In this document: positions 27,031 to 37,198 of the stretch, one piece after another
Layout of the letters: every line of letters begins with the position of its first letter
How positions within the stretch are numbered: the stretch's first letter is position 1
Assembly (NCBI GenBank): GCA_039621445.1
Contig: CP154954.1
Span: 15,209,805-15,273,804 of the forward strand
Length of the DNA: 64,000 nt
From: Euglena gracilis
Lineage: Eukaryota; Euglenida; Euglenophyceae; Euglenales
Direction: 5' to 3'
Notes under the pieces: generated by a model
Told to the model about the DNA's origin: nothing
Databases searched by the model: none
What the model saw: only the letters and a program-made list of their open reading frames with translations
Program-made: the position numbers and the translations under genes

Positions 27031-28362
27031 TGTGGGGGGGTCCGGGAAACCCACATGCGCCCGGAGTGCGGCCCCATTGATGGGGAAAGATACTCGCCGG
27101 CGACGCTTTGCGTACTGTGGTATGTTTTTGTTGTTGTTCTTCCCCTGGACAGCTTGACCTGTTGGGTTGTATGCCAAGGGAAGGTTTGCCTGGCGTGAAT
27201 GTGGGTTGGATCACCAGGAGTTGTTCCCGTCGAGCGCCTGAGGGAAGGGCGTCCGGGGGGGGGGGGGGCACGGGTGGAGTCCATGAAGGCCTGGGAGGAG
27301 GCCCTTGTTGCCCCCAAGCCCTAATGGCGTGAAGTGTGTGGGATTATCCCTTGGGTGAGGATGAGGGAGGCAGATGTCATGTTGTTGCCCATAGTATATG
27401 TGGATGGATTCATTGAGTTCGTAGGGGATGGAAGAGAGCGTGGAGCGTGGGGGGTGGTGGGGGGAAGGTTGGGAAGGGAGAAGGCCCTAGGGGATGCGAA
27501 GCGCGTCTGGATGGGCTCCTTTCCTAACCAGTGGGGTATCCTTAATTTTGACTTCCAATTCCAAGGTCCAAATGTAGGAAGGTGAAGGAATGCATTTGGA
27601 GAGGGGGGAGAGTGGCAGAAGTGCATTGGGCATCTCCCCATGGATTGGAAGGCGGTTGGAGAAAAAAAGGATTTTTTCCCCCCATTGTTGGCAAGTGGTG
27701 TTCCTTTGATTTCTTTCCCACAGTGGGTTTCCCATTTACCATTGTTTTTGTTTATCTATTTGGCTGAGTTTGATTCACCATTGGCTGAGTTTGATTCATT
27801 ATTGGCTGCGAGTTTGATTCATTGTCATTGGTCAAAGTCATTGTCATTGGTCAAGACAAGACAATCGACAAAGCGGAAGTTGAAGTTTGCCTAAGGGGAA
27901 GACCGAACACCACCTCGAACCTTGAACCTTTCGTCCGTCCCCTCCCCCAAGGTATTGTGCCTAATTTTTTACAAAGGAAAAAAGGGGATATAGAATTTGG
28001 AAAGCGCAAGGATTTTCAGTCAATTTTACTGAAAATTTTACTGAAAATGTCCTCTTTTTCAGATGTGGAGAGGCAAGGGTTGGAGCCGGGGAAGGGGGGG
28101 GTATGGGGCCCCGCCCCCTTACGTTGCACAAGCAAGGGAGTGGCAAGCGGCCCAAGACCGAGAAAGGGCGAGGGTGCAAAGGATAGTGACCCAGGTATGT
28201 TTGGGGATATGCAAGGGGGGGTATGCATGAAGCCCGAAGGGAATCGTGTTTCTGTTGGATCCCCTGAAACTGCGGAGGGAAATAAAGATCCTACGCCGCC
28301 GGAGGCCCATCCCGGGGTCCCCCTCGCGGGGGCGGACACGGGGTGGGCGTCCCGCGTTAACA
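27031..28362 (+). repeat. 3' LTR of element 2
   Basis: Near-identical copy of 13773-15093, beginning TGTGGG and ending GTTAACA. The LTR-internal reading frame from ATG 28047 (MSSFSDVERQ) also stays open here and runs past the LTR into host DNA to 28601. Confidence 0.95.
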
Positions 28363-28366
28363 CTTG
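28363..28366. repeat. Target-site duplication (CTTG), right copy of element 2
   Basis: CTTG, matching 13769-13772. Confidence 0.8.
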
Positions 28367-29810
28367 CACGTCCCTTGCCCAACACCCCACACTTACCTTC
28401 CTCTCACTGCGGCCCTCCCGCCGGCTTGGTCACACCAGACCCACACCCCCCGGCACCTCCTCCCCGCACTTTAACAAACAGCCCACAAACATCACACCAG
28501 GGCGCCGCAAGCAAAGCAGTCCGGCAAACACCCAGGACGCACACCGCCGGCAGCTCGGATACATCCGGGGACACAGCCGAAAGGAGCAACAGGGTCAGTA
28601 AAGGTCCCGTTCCTATGGTGCTTTTTTGCGTTTTTTTCAGTGTGAGCCGGCAGGGTCCCGGGGGTTTGGGCCCACAAAAACCTTTCCGACACACCCCCAA
28701 AATCACTGTTTTTGGCCAAAATCCCGGGGGTCACACCGCCAAAACCAAAAAATCCCTGCGTTTTTGCCCTTGCTTGTCTACATGTTTTTAAACCCCCGGA
28801 CCTTCGCCGCCGGAATCAAAAAACTCGGGGGTTTGCGCAAATGCGCAAATCAAACGAAAAAGCTTAAGTGCGAATTAGGCCGTCTAAGTCATTCACGCAT
28901 GGAGATACTCCCTGGGGCCTGATTAACAGAGGCACACCGTGCCCCAAGCACGCAAGATGCACACCAGCGCTTAAAGTATGATCATTGTGACACTCCGAGA
29001 AAATGCTTTCCCTCCCGTTTCTCCGCGCAAGGTTACTGCCTAACCTCAGAATATGGCTGAGATCTATCCAACCAATCACCCTCTCCAGAGTATCCAGGGC
29101 TGAAGAAAAAAAACTCTGGCACCAAACCTGGGGGCTGCAAGCAAGAGACGGGTGCAATGATTTGTGTGTTGCCACGGCAGCCAGTGATGGGGGGGCATGG
29201 GTCAGTATGCCACACGATGCGCAGGGCTCATGCTGGGACAACAACGAGGATGGGGAACGGGAAGCCGGGCTGGGTGAGAGCTGTGAGGGAGGTCATGGGG
29301 GAAAGGCGGCGCTCCATCAACGGAACAGAACAAACGGTCGACAGGAGCGCAGGGCTGTATGGGTCTGTGGATCAATACAGGTCGGTGGCTGAGTGATGGC
29401 CATGCGCCTTTAGACAACTCCAGTTACCCCACATTTCCACCCAACCCACCGTCCTCCCCTCCCCCGGATCAGTGGGCCACGTTGGTCCCCACAGGCCAGG
29501 GAACCAACGTCAGGAGGGCCACGTTGACTACAACAGCGCGGGGGGGGGGGGGGACGCGTGCTGCCAAGCCAAATGGCTTAAAAAGAGGGGCATCTCGGGG
29601 GGGGGGCAGAGCGTCACTTAGCGACCCCCCAAGGGGGGGGTCCAGCTGAAAGGCGTATCTGCATGTTTTTTTTCTTTCTTTGCAAATAATTGTGTTGCTT
29701 GGGTCTCCCCATTTCCTAGTTTTTCCTGTTCAATACCCCCCCCGGCTCATTGCCCCCCCCCTCCCAGCTGTTGGAGTGAACTTGCCCCCCCCCCGCCCCA
29801 GATGGCTCCC
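28367..29810. other. Host intergenic or intronic DNA right of element 2
   Basis: No gene is recognised. One GCGCAAATGCGC word lies at 28835-28850. The stretch 28870-29110 has balanced composition and no homopolymers, unlike its surroundings, but matches nothing that can be named. G runs appear at 29540 and 29600-29640. Confidence 0.4.
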
Positions 29811-30700
29811 AGCCAGGGCGTCGCTTTAGCTGAAGGGGGTGTCCAGCCAGCCAGCCAGCAGCCTTTTCCAGTTCCGGAACCCACACCATCGACAAGTGGT
29901 ATTGAACGGATTTTTTGGCTTTTGGGGACGCAAAAAAATGGGTCGAAAATGGGCCAAATGGGTTGGAAAATGGCTGACGAGGCAGATTTTGGCTCGACAA
30001 TTGATTTGTTGCGGTATTGCCAGTCTTTTAATTTTTTTTGAATGGCAGTGCCGATCTTTTTGATACCCAGTTCGACCTGTGGTCGGCCTGGTTCCAGCCG
30101 GGGGTCAGCCAGCAGCCTGTTTCTCAAGTCAACCCAAATGAACCAAAAACCCAAATGAACGCAAGACGCTCAGAATTGCAAACTCAATGTAATGCGCCCA
30201 GGAGGGAAAAAAATGAGGCAAAAAAATTGTGGTCTTGGGTGCATTCTGAATAATGCGCATTCTTTGGTTTTCAGAATTTCAGAACGGCCAAAAAACTGGC
30301 AAAAAAATGAATGAAGCCTCGGGAAACAATTTTTGAGCCAAGTGCAAGAATGACAAATGCCGGGGGTCTGTGGACAATACACAGCCCTGGGGATCGGGGT
30401 ACAGGGAGGGGCCACAGGGGTCAAGCCGGCGACGACAAGGTCGATGCAGCAGCACCAGCAGGGGCAGAGGCACGGGGTGGTGGGTGGTGAGACTAGGGGT
30501 GGCGGGGCAGGGCGGAAGGCAGCAGAGGAGGTTGGGATCCAGCCCCCCCCCATCCACCCCCCCCCAGGGCGTCCCTCAACGGCAGGGACAAAATGAAAAA
30601 AACACGCACACGTTGTTTTGTAGGCTTTGGAACATTCTGAACAATGTGCATTTTTGGTCAAAAATTTCAGGATGCCCAAAAAACTGGCAAAAATGGCAAT
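29811..30700. repeat. Interspersed repeat family, copy A (inverted copy at 60280-60600)
   Basis: CCAGCCAGCCAGCAGCCTTT followed by TCCAG, then a CATCGACAAGTGGTATT-like stretch and blocks ending AAAAAACTGGCAAAAA (30290, 30675). The complement of 60430-60590 shows the same order of words (GTCCAGCCAGCCAGCAGCC, CATCAACGAGTATTATTT). 30100-30125 holds another CAGCCAGCAGCCTG. Diverged; no coding capacity is evident. Confidence 0.5.
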
Positions 30701-31540
30701 AATCCAAATAATTAATAATTAATTAAATTATTAATTATTCGAAAAAATAATTTATAATTAGAATTCGGAAGTCAGAATAGTTAGAGTTCGGGAAAATGGC
30801 ATCCCGGACACCACCATCCCTGTGGCTTCTCGCCTACCTACCCCCCCCCAAAACCATCAAACTCTCCAAACGGGCATTATCCCCCAACTGTCACCGACAG
30901 GTCAACCTCTCCTGGAGGGGGGGGAGGGGTAGTGGAACTCCCCTCCACCTCCCCTTGGAAGGGCTGGCCTGCACTGGACCCAAATAACATGATGGTTTTG
31001 CATGGTTCGGGGGGGGGGGGGGTGGCTGCACTGCAAGAGGGATATCAGCATCTGTGGAGCGGTTTTCAAAGGACGGGTCCAAACCAAAATGTCATAAGAA
31101 TTCCATCCAAATGAGGCGGCGGCTGCCCAGTAAAACCAACGGAGTGAACGTGTGGCCTGTGTGGTGGTTCCGCTCCGGCTGGGGTTATCCCAGCCCGGTC
31201 GTGGACCACTGCACACCACAGAGGCGGTCTGCACAACACCGCCGATGCCACAGGCAACGTTTGAAAAAAACCAAAACACCCAAAAGCTCACAGCAGGACA
31301 CATGAATCATAGCAAACACAGCAGACACAGCACAGGCAGGCACAGACAAAGAATAAGCGAGGTTTAAAAGGACCAAAAAGGGTTGGGATTTTTGGCGGAT
31401 GTGGGATTTGTTTTCCTTTTCCAAGGTCGATTGAAATAGAAATGTGTCCTTTGCTTGCTTCCCAAGCCTTCAGCCTTGTGGCCAATTCAATAGATTGATG
31501 TTGGACCATTTTCTCAAATATCTAGGAACTTGGTCAAAAA
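30701..31540. other. Unassigned DNA
   Basis: AT-rich (ATTAATTAATT) at 30700-30770, then mixed sequence with G runs near 30920 and 31010. No gene, RNA or repeat could be assigned. Confidence 0.3.
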
Positions 31541-31955
31541 AAATTCACCTAACCCCCCCCCGGCAAATACAACCCCTCCCCCCTCAATTTCAAGTCACTG
31601 GGGGTCTTGAAATTCTGCCCAAATATAACCCCCCCCACCCAGCCAAACGCTGACAGCACGCGTGAGGGGCGCGAGACAGGAAAAATGCCAACAATTTGAT
31701 CATCTCGTGGCAGATTTAGGTCATGATTCTGACACTTTTTGTCAAAAAAATGGTCATGGGCTGGAATTTTGCCTAAAAGTTGTGAAATTTGGCCAAAATT
31801 TGGGCAAAATTGTAAATACGCTTTTTGGTTACGGAAGGTTGCTTTTCCCTCCCAAATATAAAAAACCCAAATATACCCCCCCTCATGGTCTTGAAATTTC
31901 CGCCCAAATTAAACGTCGGGGGCGTTTTGCATTTTAGGGGGGGGGGTTACGGGTC
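31541..31955. repeat. C-run interspersed repeats
   Basis: Repeated pattern of a short AT word followed by 6-9 C, with AAATATAACCCCCCC, CCAAATATACCCCCC and similar, ending in a G8 run near 31935. The pattern resembles the arrays at 46200-46620 and 48296-48475, but with different spacer words. Confidence 0.5.
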
Positions 31956-32234
31956 AAGCGGGGTTTTTCTGTAGAGGTAATCTTCGCTCTTGCCCGTGAT
32001 ACAATAAGAATCCATGAAAGGATAAGAGCACAGCGATCCCCTTCTGATGTTGTATTTTTCAGTTCTCTTAATATTCCTCAGTAAAGAATACTTAGGACTA
32101 TTCACAATCTCAATTCTTTGAAAATTGTCCACATAAAGGCGCATCAAACAGGAAAGGAAAATCACCAGAAAAATTCCATCACAGTAAGCCAGTATAACAG
32201 TCAGAAACGAGCAAACATTGTGTGCAAGACCCAC
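31947..32234 (-). CDS. Unrecognised 95-codon open frame
   Basis: A minus-strand frame whose AT-rich composition differs from the flanking C/G-run DNA. It is rich in Leu, Ile, Tyr and Lys, with a hydrophobic first third (SFLTVILAYCDGIFLVIFLS, membrane-segment-like) and a basic remainder (KYSLLRNIKRTEKYNIRRG). The C-terminal end runs into a C/G run. It may be a relic of a transposed or transferred gene, or chance. No family is recognised and no ATG context is convincing. Confidence 0.2.
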   Translation of the reverse strand: MGLAHNVCSFLTVILAYCDGIFLVIFLSCLMRLYVDNFQRIEIVNSPKYSLLRNIKRTEKYNIRRGSLCSYPFMDSYCITGKSEDYLYRKTPLDP

Positions 32235-32424
32235 AGAAATTAACCCAGGGACCTATGTCTTGTGGTTAGTTGTTGACTTCGAAGACATTGCTCCAAAATA
32301 CCCCCCCCCCCGCAGTGGTTAATCCCCAGCCTCCGACGTCTTTTCTAAATTTGTTGACTGTTGGCAAAAATGAGACCTAAGCTGTGACAACGTAGGGCTC
32401 GTTACCAATCTGTCAAAAACTGCC

Positions 32425-32545
32425 AGTTTGGTGCGCAGTGTGCGGCACTCTTGATGATGCGAGTATGGCGCTGTACAGTTCGACGGTCAGGGGGGTCGTG
32501 TGGAACAGGAGCCCAGGGCGATTCCTGTGCAGGCCGGTAGAGTGG
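32425..32545 (-). CDS. Candidate exon of an unknown gene (minus strand)
   Basis: After an acceptor-like CCTGCACAG on the minus strand, the frame NRPGLLFHTTPLTVELYSAI, then LASSRVPHT, has mostly G/C third positions, like the exon candidates at 44-62 kb. No donor was fixed. Family unknown. It could belong to the same long minus-strand gene, but nothing seen connects them. Confidence 0.25.
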
Positions 32546-32599
32546 CGGTGTGCTGATGGGGCGCAATGCAGAGGAAGCAGCCAATGCAGTGCGGGAGGA

Positions 32600-34980
32600 G
32601 TGGGATTTTTGCCGAAATCCATTTCTGGATTTCGATCCTATCAAAAAGGGGCCTCAAGTCTGACTACCTGTGCCCCCCATTGTCGAAGAAACGGAAAAGA
32701 TGGGTGAGAGAGCCAGGGCTGGTGGTACTTACAAACAAGGGGGAGCAATCTGGCCGAAACCTTTAAATTTTTTCCAGGTTCTCAAAGAAATACCCTTGTC
32801 TAATTAGCTTCTTTGCCTTCTTTGCCCACATTTTGGCAAATATGAACCATTTTCCGAATTTTTGTGGTGTTTTTCGTCATGGGTTTTTGGCATTCGAGAC
32901 CAATTGTGACATGAGTGCTCTACGCTAGGATACAGCAGTCATTTCTTGTCGAATTTCGCCACCCATAAAGGTCGTCATCATCTTCCTGCCTGGAAAGTTC
33001 TGGCCCAAACTCATTGTTGAAGACTGTCTCAACTGGGTTCAACTGTCCCAATTTTTCCCGAAGTTGGTCAGCGAAATGTTTAGTTCATTTTGGGTCTGTC
33101 CCAGGCTTTCTTTCAGATGAATTTCCAACCAAAGCATTTAAAGCACTTGAACTCTTTCTGCTTTGGTAAATAAAAAAAATGAAAACAGCTCTTTTAGGTA
33201 GGCTTTGAGGATGCCCAGTGCTTCCCTGAGAAAATGCTGGAAAGGGAGGAACAGTACTTAGGCAGTGGCCTCCTTTACCCCCCCCCTGTCGAAGCACGTT
33301 GATGGTCATCTTCCTGGGAAGTGTGTTTTCCTCAATGTGGGGAGGAACCTGACTGGGAAAAAAATTCTGGCTCTTGGGCTCTGTGAAAAGGAAAATATTA
33401 CCTTACTTTTCACTGGGCACCCGTAGAAAATGAAGGAATGCTGATCTCCTTGAAGGGTGTTTTGGTGGAAACGCCATCAATGTTTCACCAACCCAAGTCC
33501 CAAAGTTTCTTCACGCAACTATTCCCCTTGACTTTGGCATTCAGGCTTGGGGAGTAACGAAGGGGATGGCACCCTGTTAAGTCGGCCAGGCGTGCTCTCA
33601 CTTGACTTATGCACCGCTATTCTGAGCACTGAGCTTGCCTTAGCACACACCAGGTTTTCCCCAACGTTTGAAAAGTTGTTTTTATGGGAAGTGTTTTTCC
33701 TTGTGGATTTTTTGATATATTTGTCACAAATTTCGAAATCAAACATCACAAGGAAGACCTCAGAGTAACAATAAAAAAACAATAAAAATGAGCATGTGCC
33801 CCGTGAAGCAGGAGGTTTTCAGGCGTATTGGCTGCCTTCTGGGATAGTCTGAACCTCTCAGAAGCCCTAAGGGCCCCTTTGAAGAAAGCACAAATTCTAT
33901 GAAGAGGAAAACATGGTCGATGCTGGGAGAGGGATGCGGTGACAACCACCACCAAAATGAAACGTTGGCCCAGTCCCATTTTCTGTCATTAACTCCACCC
34001 CCCTGTGCCAACCGATTCGACACATCCATGCTGGTTTTAAGCTGATTAACAGAGCCCTCAGGAGACTGTCTCTGGCAAGTTAGCGAGTACAGAGGTAGAA
34101 GAAAGCTTCCAGAGTGGTTCAGGGGAAATTGATTTTACCCCCAGCCAATAGAAAATTCAAAGCAGCACTTTTTTCACATATTTGTGATGGAAAAGCCTGA
34201 AAAGAATATTCGCATTGTTTTCAGCATCGGAAATGTGCATTTTTCAACCAAAAATGGGAATAATCGCAAAAGAAAAATCTAAAGGAGTCAGGTCATCAGG
34301 TTAAAGCGTAGGAGAGAGGTCCCTATGAGGACAGGTTTGCAAGTGCAGAGGGTTTTGGACAGCTGTATCAACGGAAAATTAATGATGGCTTTCTCACCCC
34401 CTGAGCTTCACAATGGCGTGGGGAGGTAAACTTGGGAGGAGGGCCTTAAACAGCACGTTATGCCGAGGGAGAGGGACTACCACTGTCATGATTTTCCAAC
34501 CCATAACTCAGCCTTCATTTCAAAAATTATCACCTCTGAGCAGGGGCCAGTATTAGACGGGGGGGGGGGTCGCTGAGCTCTTATCTCTTTAGAGTAAGAG
34601 CAAAGCTTACCACCAGGGAAAAGGGGGGGGCCCACCCCCCCCCACCCCCCCCTCTGGGTAGACCGTGAAAACCGCGGATTATCACCATGACCCCGGCCCG
34701 GTTCCCAGAAATTTTTTTTAGTTGCGAGCGACTGGATTTCTAGTTTCCGAATCATCTGGGTTTGGCCCCCAACTCCCAATCAGGCCGGAGTTATTCACGC
34801 GCGAAGGGGTCCAAACTGGGTAGGATCGGCCCGCCCCCCCTGGATAAGCCCCCCCCCCTTGGACTCTGCCATTTCGGCCAAAAAAATGTCAATGTCAAAA
34901 AAGTCAAAATGTCAAAAAAAATTCAAAATATCTCCAAAATGAAGCCAAGCCAAAGGAAATGTGCAGAGACCTAATTTGAA
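32600..34980. other. Balanced-composition DNA without recognised features
   Basis: About 2.4 kb that mostly lacks the homopolymers and microsatellites seen elsewhere (exceptions: C/G runs at 33280, 34560, 34620-34660 and 34840). Short frames on both strands do not look protein-like. It holds a fragment of the 'AAAAGATGGGT...' family at 32690-32745. It may be intron or intergenic DNA. Confidence 0.3.
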
Positions 34981-35006
34981 GCCCTTGGAATGCCCCAGCT
35001 ACGGGT

Positions 35007-35489
35007 GCCATCATGGCCCATGATGCCCATCATGACCCATGATGGCCATCATGACCCATAATGCTCGTTATGACCCATGATGGCCATCATGACCGATAAT
35101 GCTCATTATGACCCGTGATGCGCATCATGACCCATGATGGCCATCATGACCCATGATGGCCATCATGACCCATGATGCCCATCATGACCCATGATGGCCA
35201 TTATGACCCATGCTGGCCATCATGACCCATGATGGCCACCATGACCCATGATGCCCACCATGACCCATATGATGGCCATCATGACCCAGGATGCCCATCA
35301 TGACCCATGATGGCCATCATGACCCATAATGTGCATCATGACCCATGATGGCCACCATGACCCATGATGCCCACCATGACCCATGATGCCCACCATGACC
35401 CCTGATGTCCATCATGACCCCTGATGCCCATGACCCATAATGGCCATCATGACCCATGATGCCCATCATGACCCATGATGCCCATCATG
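35007..35489. repeat. 19-bp minisatellite, hairpin-forming
   Basis: About 25 tandem copies of a 19-bp unit, GCCATCATGACCCATGATG, with substitutions. The core CATCATG-ACC-CATGATG is a perfect inverted repeat with 7-bp arms and a 3-bp loop, so each unit can form a cruciform or hairpin. Confidence 0.92.
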
Positions 35490-35499
35490 AATTTTTTTT

Positions 35500-35785
35500 G
35501 CCTGAAACGATGTTTTTTGGCCTCCCGGACCCGGAAAAACTGTTTTTAAGCCGAAAATGAGCGTTTTCCGACCCGCCAGCGCCCCGTTTTGGGCTGCCAA
35601 CCCATTGACTTTGGGCATTTTTAGGTCAAATAAGTCGAAAAAAAATCGAAAAAAAATTTTGCCCGAAACGATGTTTTTTGGCCTCCCGGACCCAGAAAAG
35701 GTGTTTTTTGAGCCAAAAATGAGTGTTTTTCCACCCACCGGCACCCCGTTTTCGGCACAAAACCTTTGCATTTCAGTCAAAAGAG
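35500..35785. repeat. 161-bp direct duplication
   Basis: Two tandem copies, beginning GCCTGAAACGATGTTTTTTG at 35500 and GCCCGAAACGATGTTTTTTG at 35661, diverged by about 15%. Open frames across them are weak and AT-run driven. Confidence 0.8.
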
Positions 35786-36126
35786 CTGCATGGAGTGGGC
35801 CGGTTTATATGGGGGGGGGGGGTTCAATGAAGGGGTGGGTGAGCGCTTATTAAGAGCTCAGCACTATTCAAAACCTGGTTCCAGCAGCTAATGGGAGGGG
35901 AGCTGGAAAAGATGCCTGAACAATGCCTCGCGGCCCTCAGAAGCTTGAAGCTACATGGGGCAGCCCTCAGGGGCCGGCAGGGGGGGGAAGTCGGCAAGTA
36001 CTTTTGCCTGAAACGGAAGAGCGGTTAACGGGATGGGGTCCGAGGCAAAGCTGTGAGGCAGGAGTCCAGTCCGTCAAAATCAGGGCAATGGATGGGCCGC
36101 GACCGGCTGCCGCCCAAAACTCAGAT

Positions 36127-36168
36127 AAGCCTAACCCGAACCCTCACCCTAACCCTAACCATAAGCCC
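36127..36168. repeat. Degenerate telomere-like CCCTAA repeats
   Basis: A short run of CCTAACC, CGAACC, CTCACCCTAACCCTAACC units, followed by variants to about 36190. The unit is the complement of TTAGGG. Only 2-4 perfect units are present, so it is an interstitial relic or chance. Confidence 0.5.
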
Positions 36169-36583
36169 AAATGAAACTGTAACCCTATTCCTTTCATTAA
36201 CAGCATCACTCCTTTTATCCATCACCTCCATTTGGGTGCATCCAATTCTGGTCGGGCCCTGGCCGTTAATGAAAGGGACTGGGTTTGGTCAACATACACA
36301 CAAAAAGCTAGCACACAAACAGGGGTTGTTGAACAGGGGCAGGGATACCTCAAGTGATAAAAATTGCATTGGTTGGGCCACAGCCCAATCAAAAATTGAT
36401 TTTGGTTGGGCTGCGGCCGACCACGGCCAGCCGCGACACCTACCTCCCACGAACCTGCCTCCCAGGTATCACCACCAGGGTGTCTTCTGAGCTAAAAAAA
36501 AAAAAGGAAGCCTGCCCCCTGTCTTAGGCACTGGCCATTTCTAAGACCCCCTGGTTTTATCTCGGGGGGCGGCGCATATATAT

Positions 36584-37198
36584 ATGTATATTATTAGAGA
36601 GAGAGAGAGGATAGGAGAGGAGAGGAGAGGAGAGGAGAGGAGAGTGAGAGGAGATGAGGAGAGGAGAGGAGAGGAGAGGAGAGGAGAGGAGAGGAGAGGA
36701 GAGGTAGGAGAGGAGAGGAGAGGAGGGAGGGGAGAGAGGGGAGGGGAGGAGAGGAGAGGAGAGGAGAGGAGAGGAGAGGAGAGGAGAGGAGAGGAGAGGA
36801 GAGCAGAGGAGAGGGATAGAGGAGAGGAGAGGATGAGAGGAGAGGAGAGGAGAAGAGAGGAGAGGAGAGGAGAGGAGAGGAGAGAGAGGAGAGAGAGGAG
36901 AGTAGGAGAGGACAGGAGAGGAGAGGGAGAGGAGGAGGAGAGGACAGGAGAGGAGAGGAGAGGAGAGGATAGGAGGGAGAGAGAGGCGAGGAGAGGAGAG
37001 GAGAGAGGAGGAGAGGAGAGGAGAGGAGAGGAGAGGAGAGAGCGAGAGAGGAGAGGAGAGGAGAGAGGAGGAGAGGAGAGGAGAGGAGAGGAGAGGAGAG
37101 GAGAGAGAGGAGAGGAGAGGAGGAGAGGAGAGGAGAGGATGAGGAGAGGAGAGGAGGAGAGAGGAGAGGAGAGGAGAGGAGGAGAGGAGAGGAGAGGA
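36584..37198 (+). repeat. (GGAGA)n purine tract
   Basis: About 600 bp of nearly pure purine strand built of the pentamer GGAGA/GAGAG with few interruptions. Mirror-repeat polypurine DNA of this kind can form triplex (H-DNA). The long Arg/Glu frame across it is an artefact. Confidence 0.95.

Larger units (their letters stand above)
13773..28362 (+). mobile_element. Element 2: young chromodomain gypsy retrotransposon with two methyltransferase-like domains
   Basis: A 14.6-kb element with 1321- and 1332-bp LTRs beginning TGT and ending ACA, a PBS and a 4-bp target duplication. Module order: Gag (PAQ repeats, coiled coil, capsid, two zinc knuckles), protease, C5-methyltransferase, Dam-like domain, RT, RNase H, integrase, chromodomain. 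All catalytic motifs that were checked are present, but the coding sense changes frame several times, mostly at homopolymers. LTRs differ by only a handful of substitutions and three short indels, so insertion was recent. It is unusually long for a gypsy element because of the large Gag and extra enzymes. Confidence 0.95.

Noticed and set aside
26240-27271. 343- and 439-codon minus-strand frames
   Set aside because: They run through G/C-run repeats and the 3' LTR and consist of Pro/Gly/Arg-rich low-complexity sequence with no motif; the plus strand carries the element's genes.
28870-29110. Possible large-subunit rRNA fragment (GTCTAAGTCA and neighbouring words)
   Set aside because: Only about ten bases match the remembered 3' region of LSU rRNA, and flanking sequence does not follow the rRNA order.
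35007-35489. CRISPR-like look of evenly spaced short palindromic repeats
   Set aside because: Units are directly adjacent with no unique spacers, no cas genes are near, and the genome is eukaryotic. It is a minisatellite.
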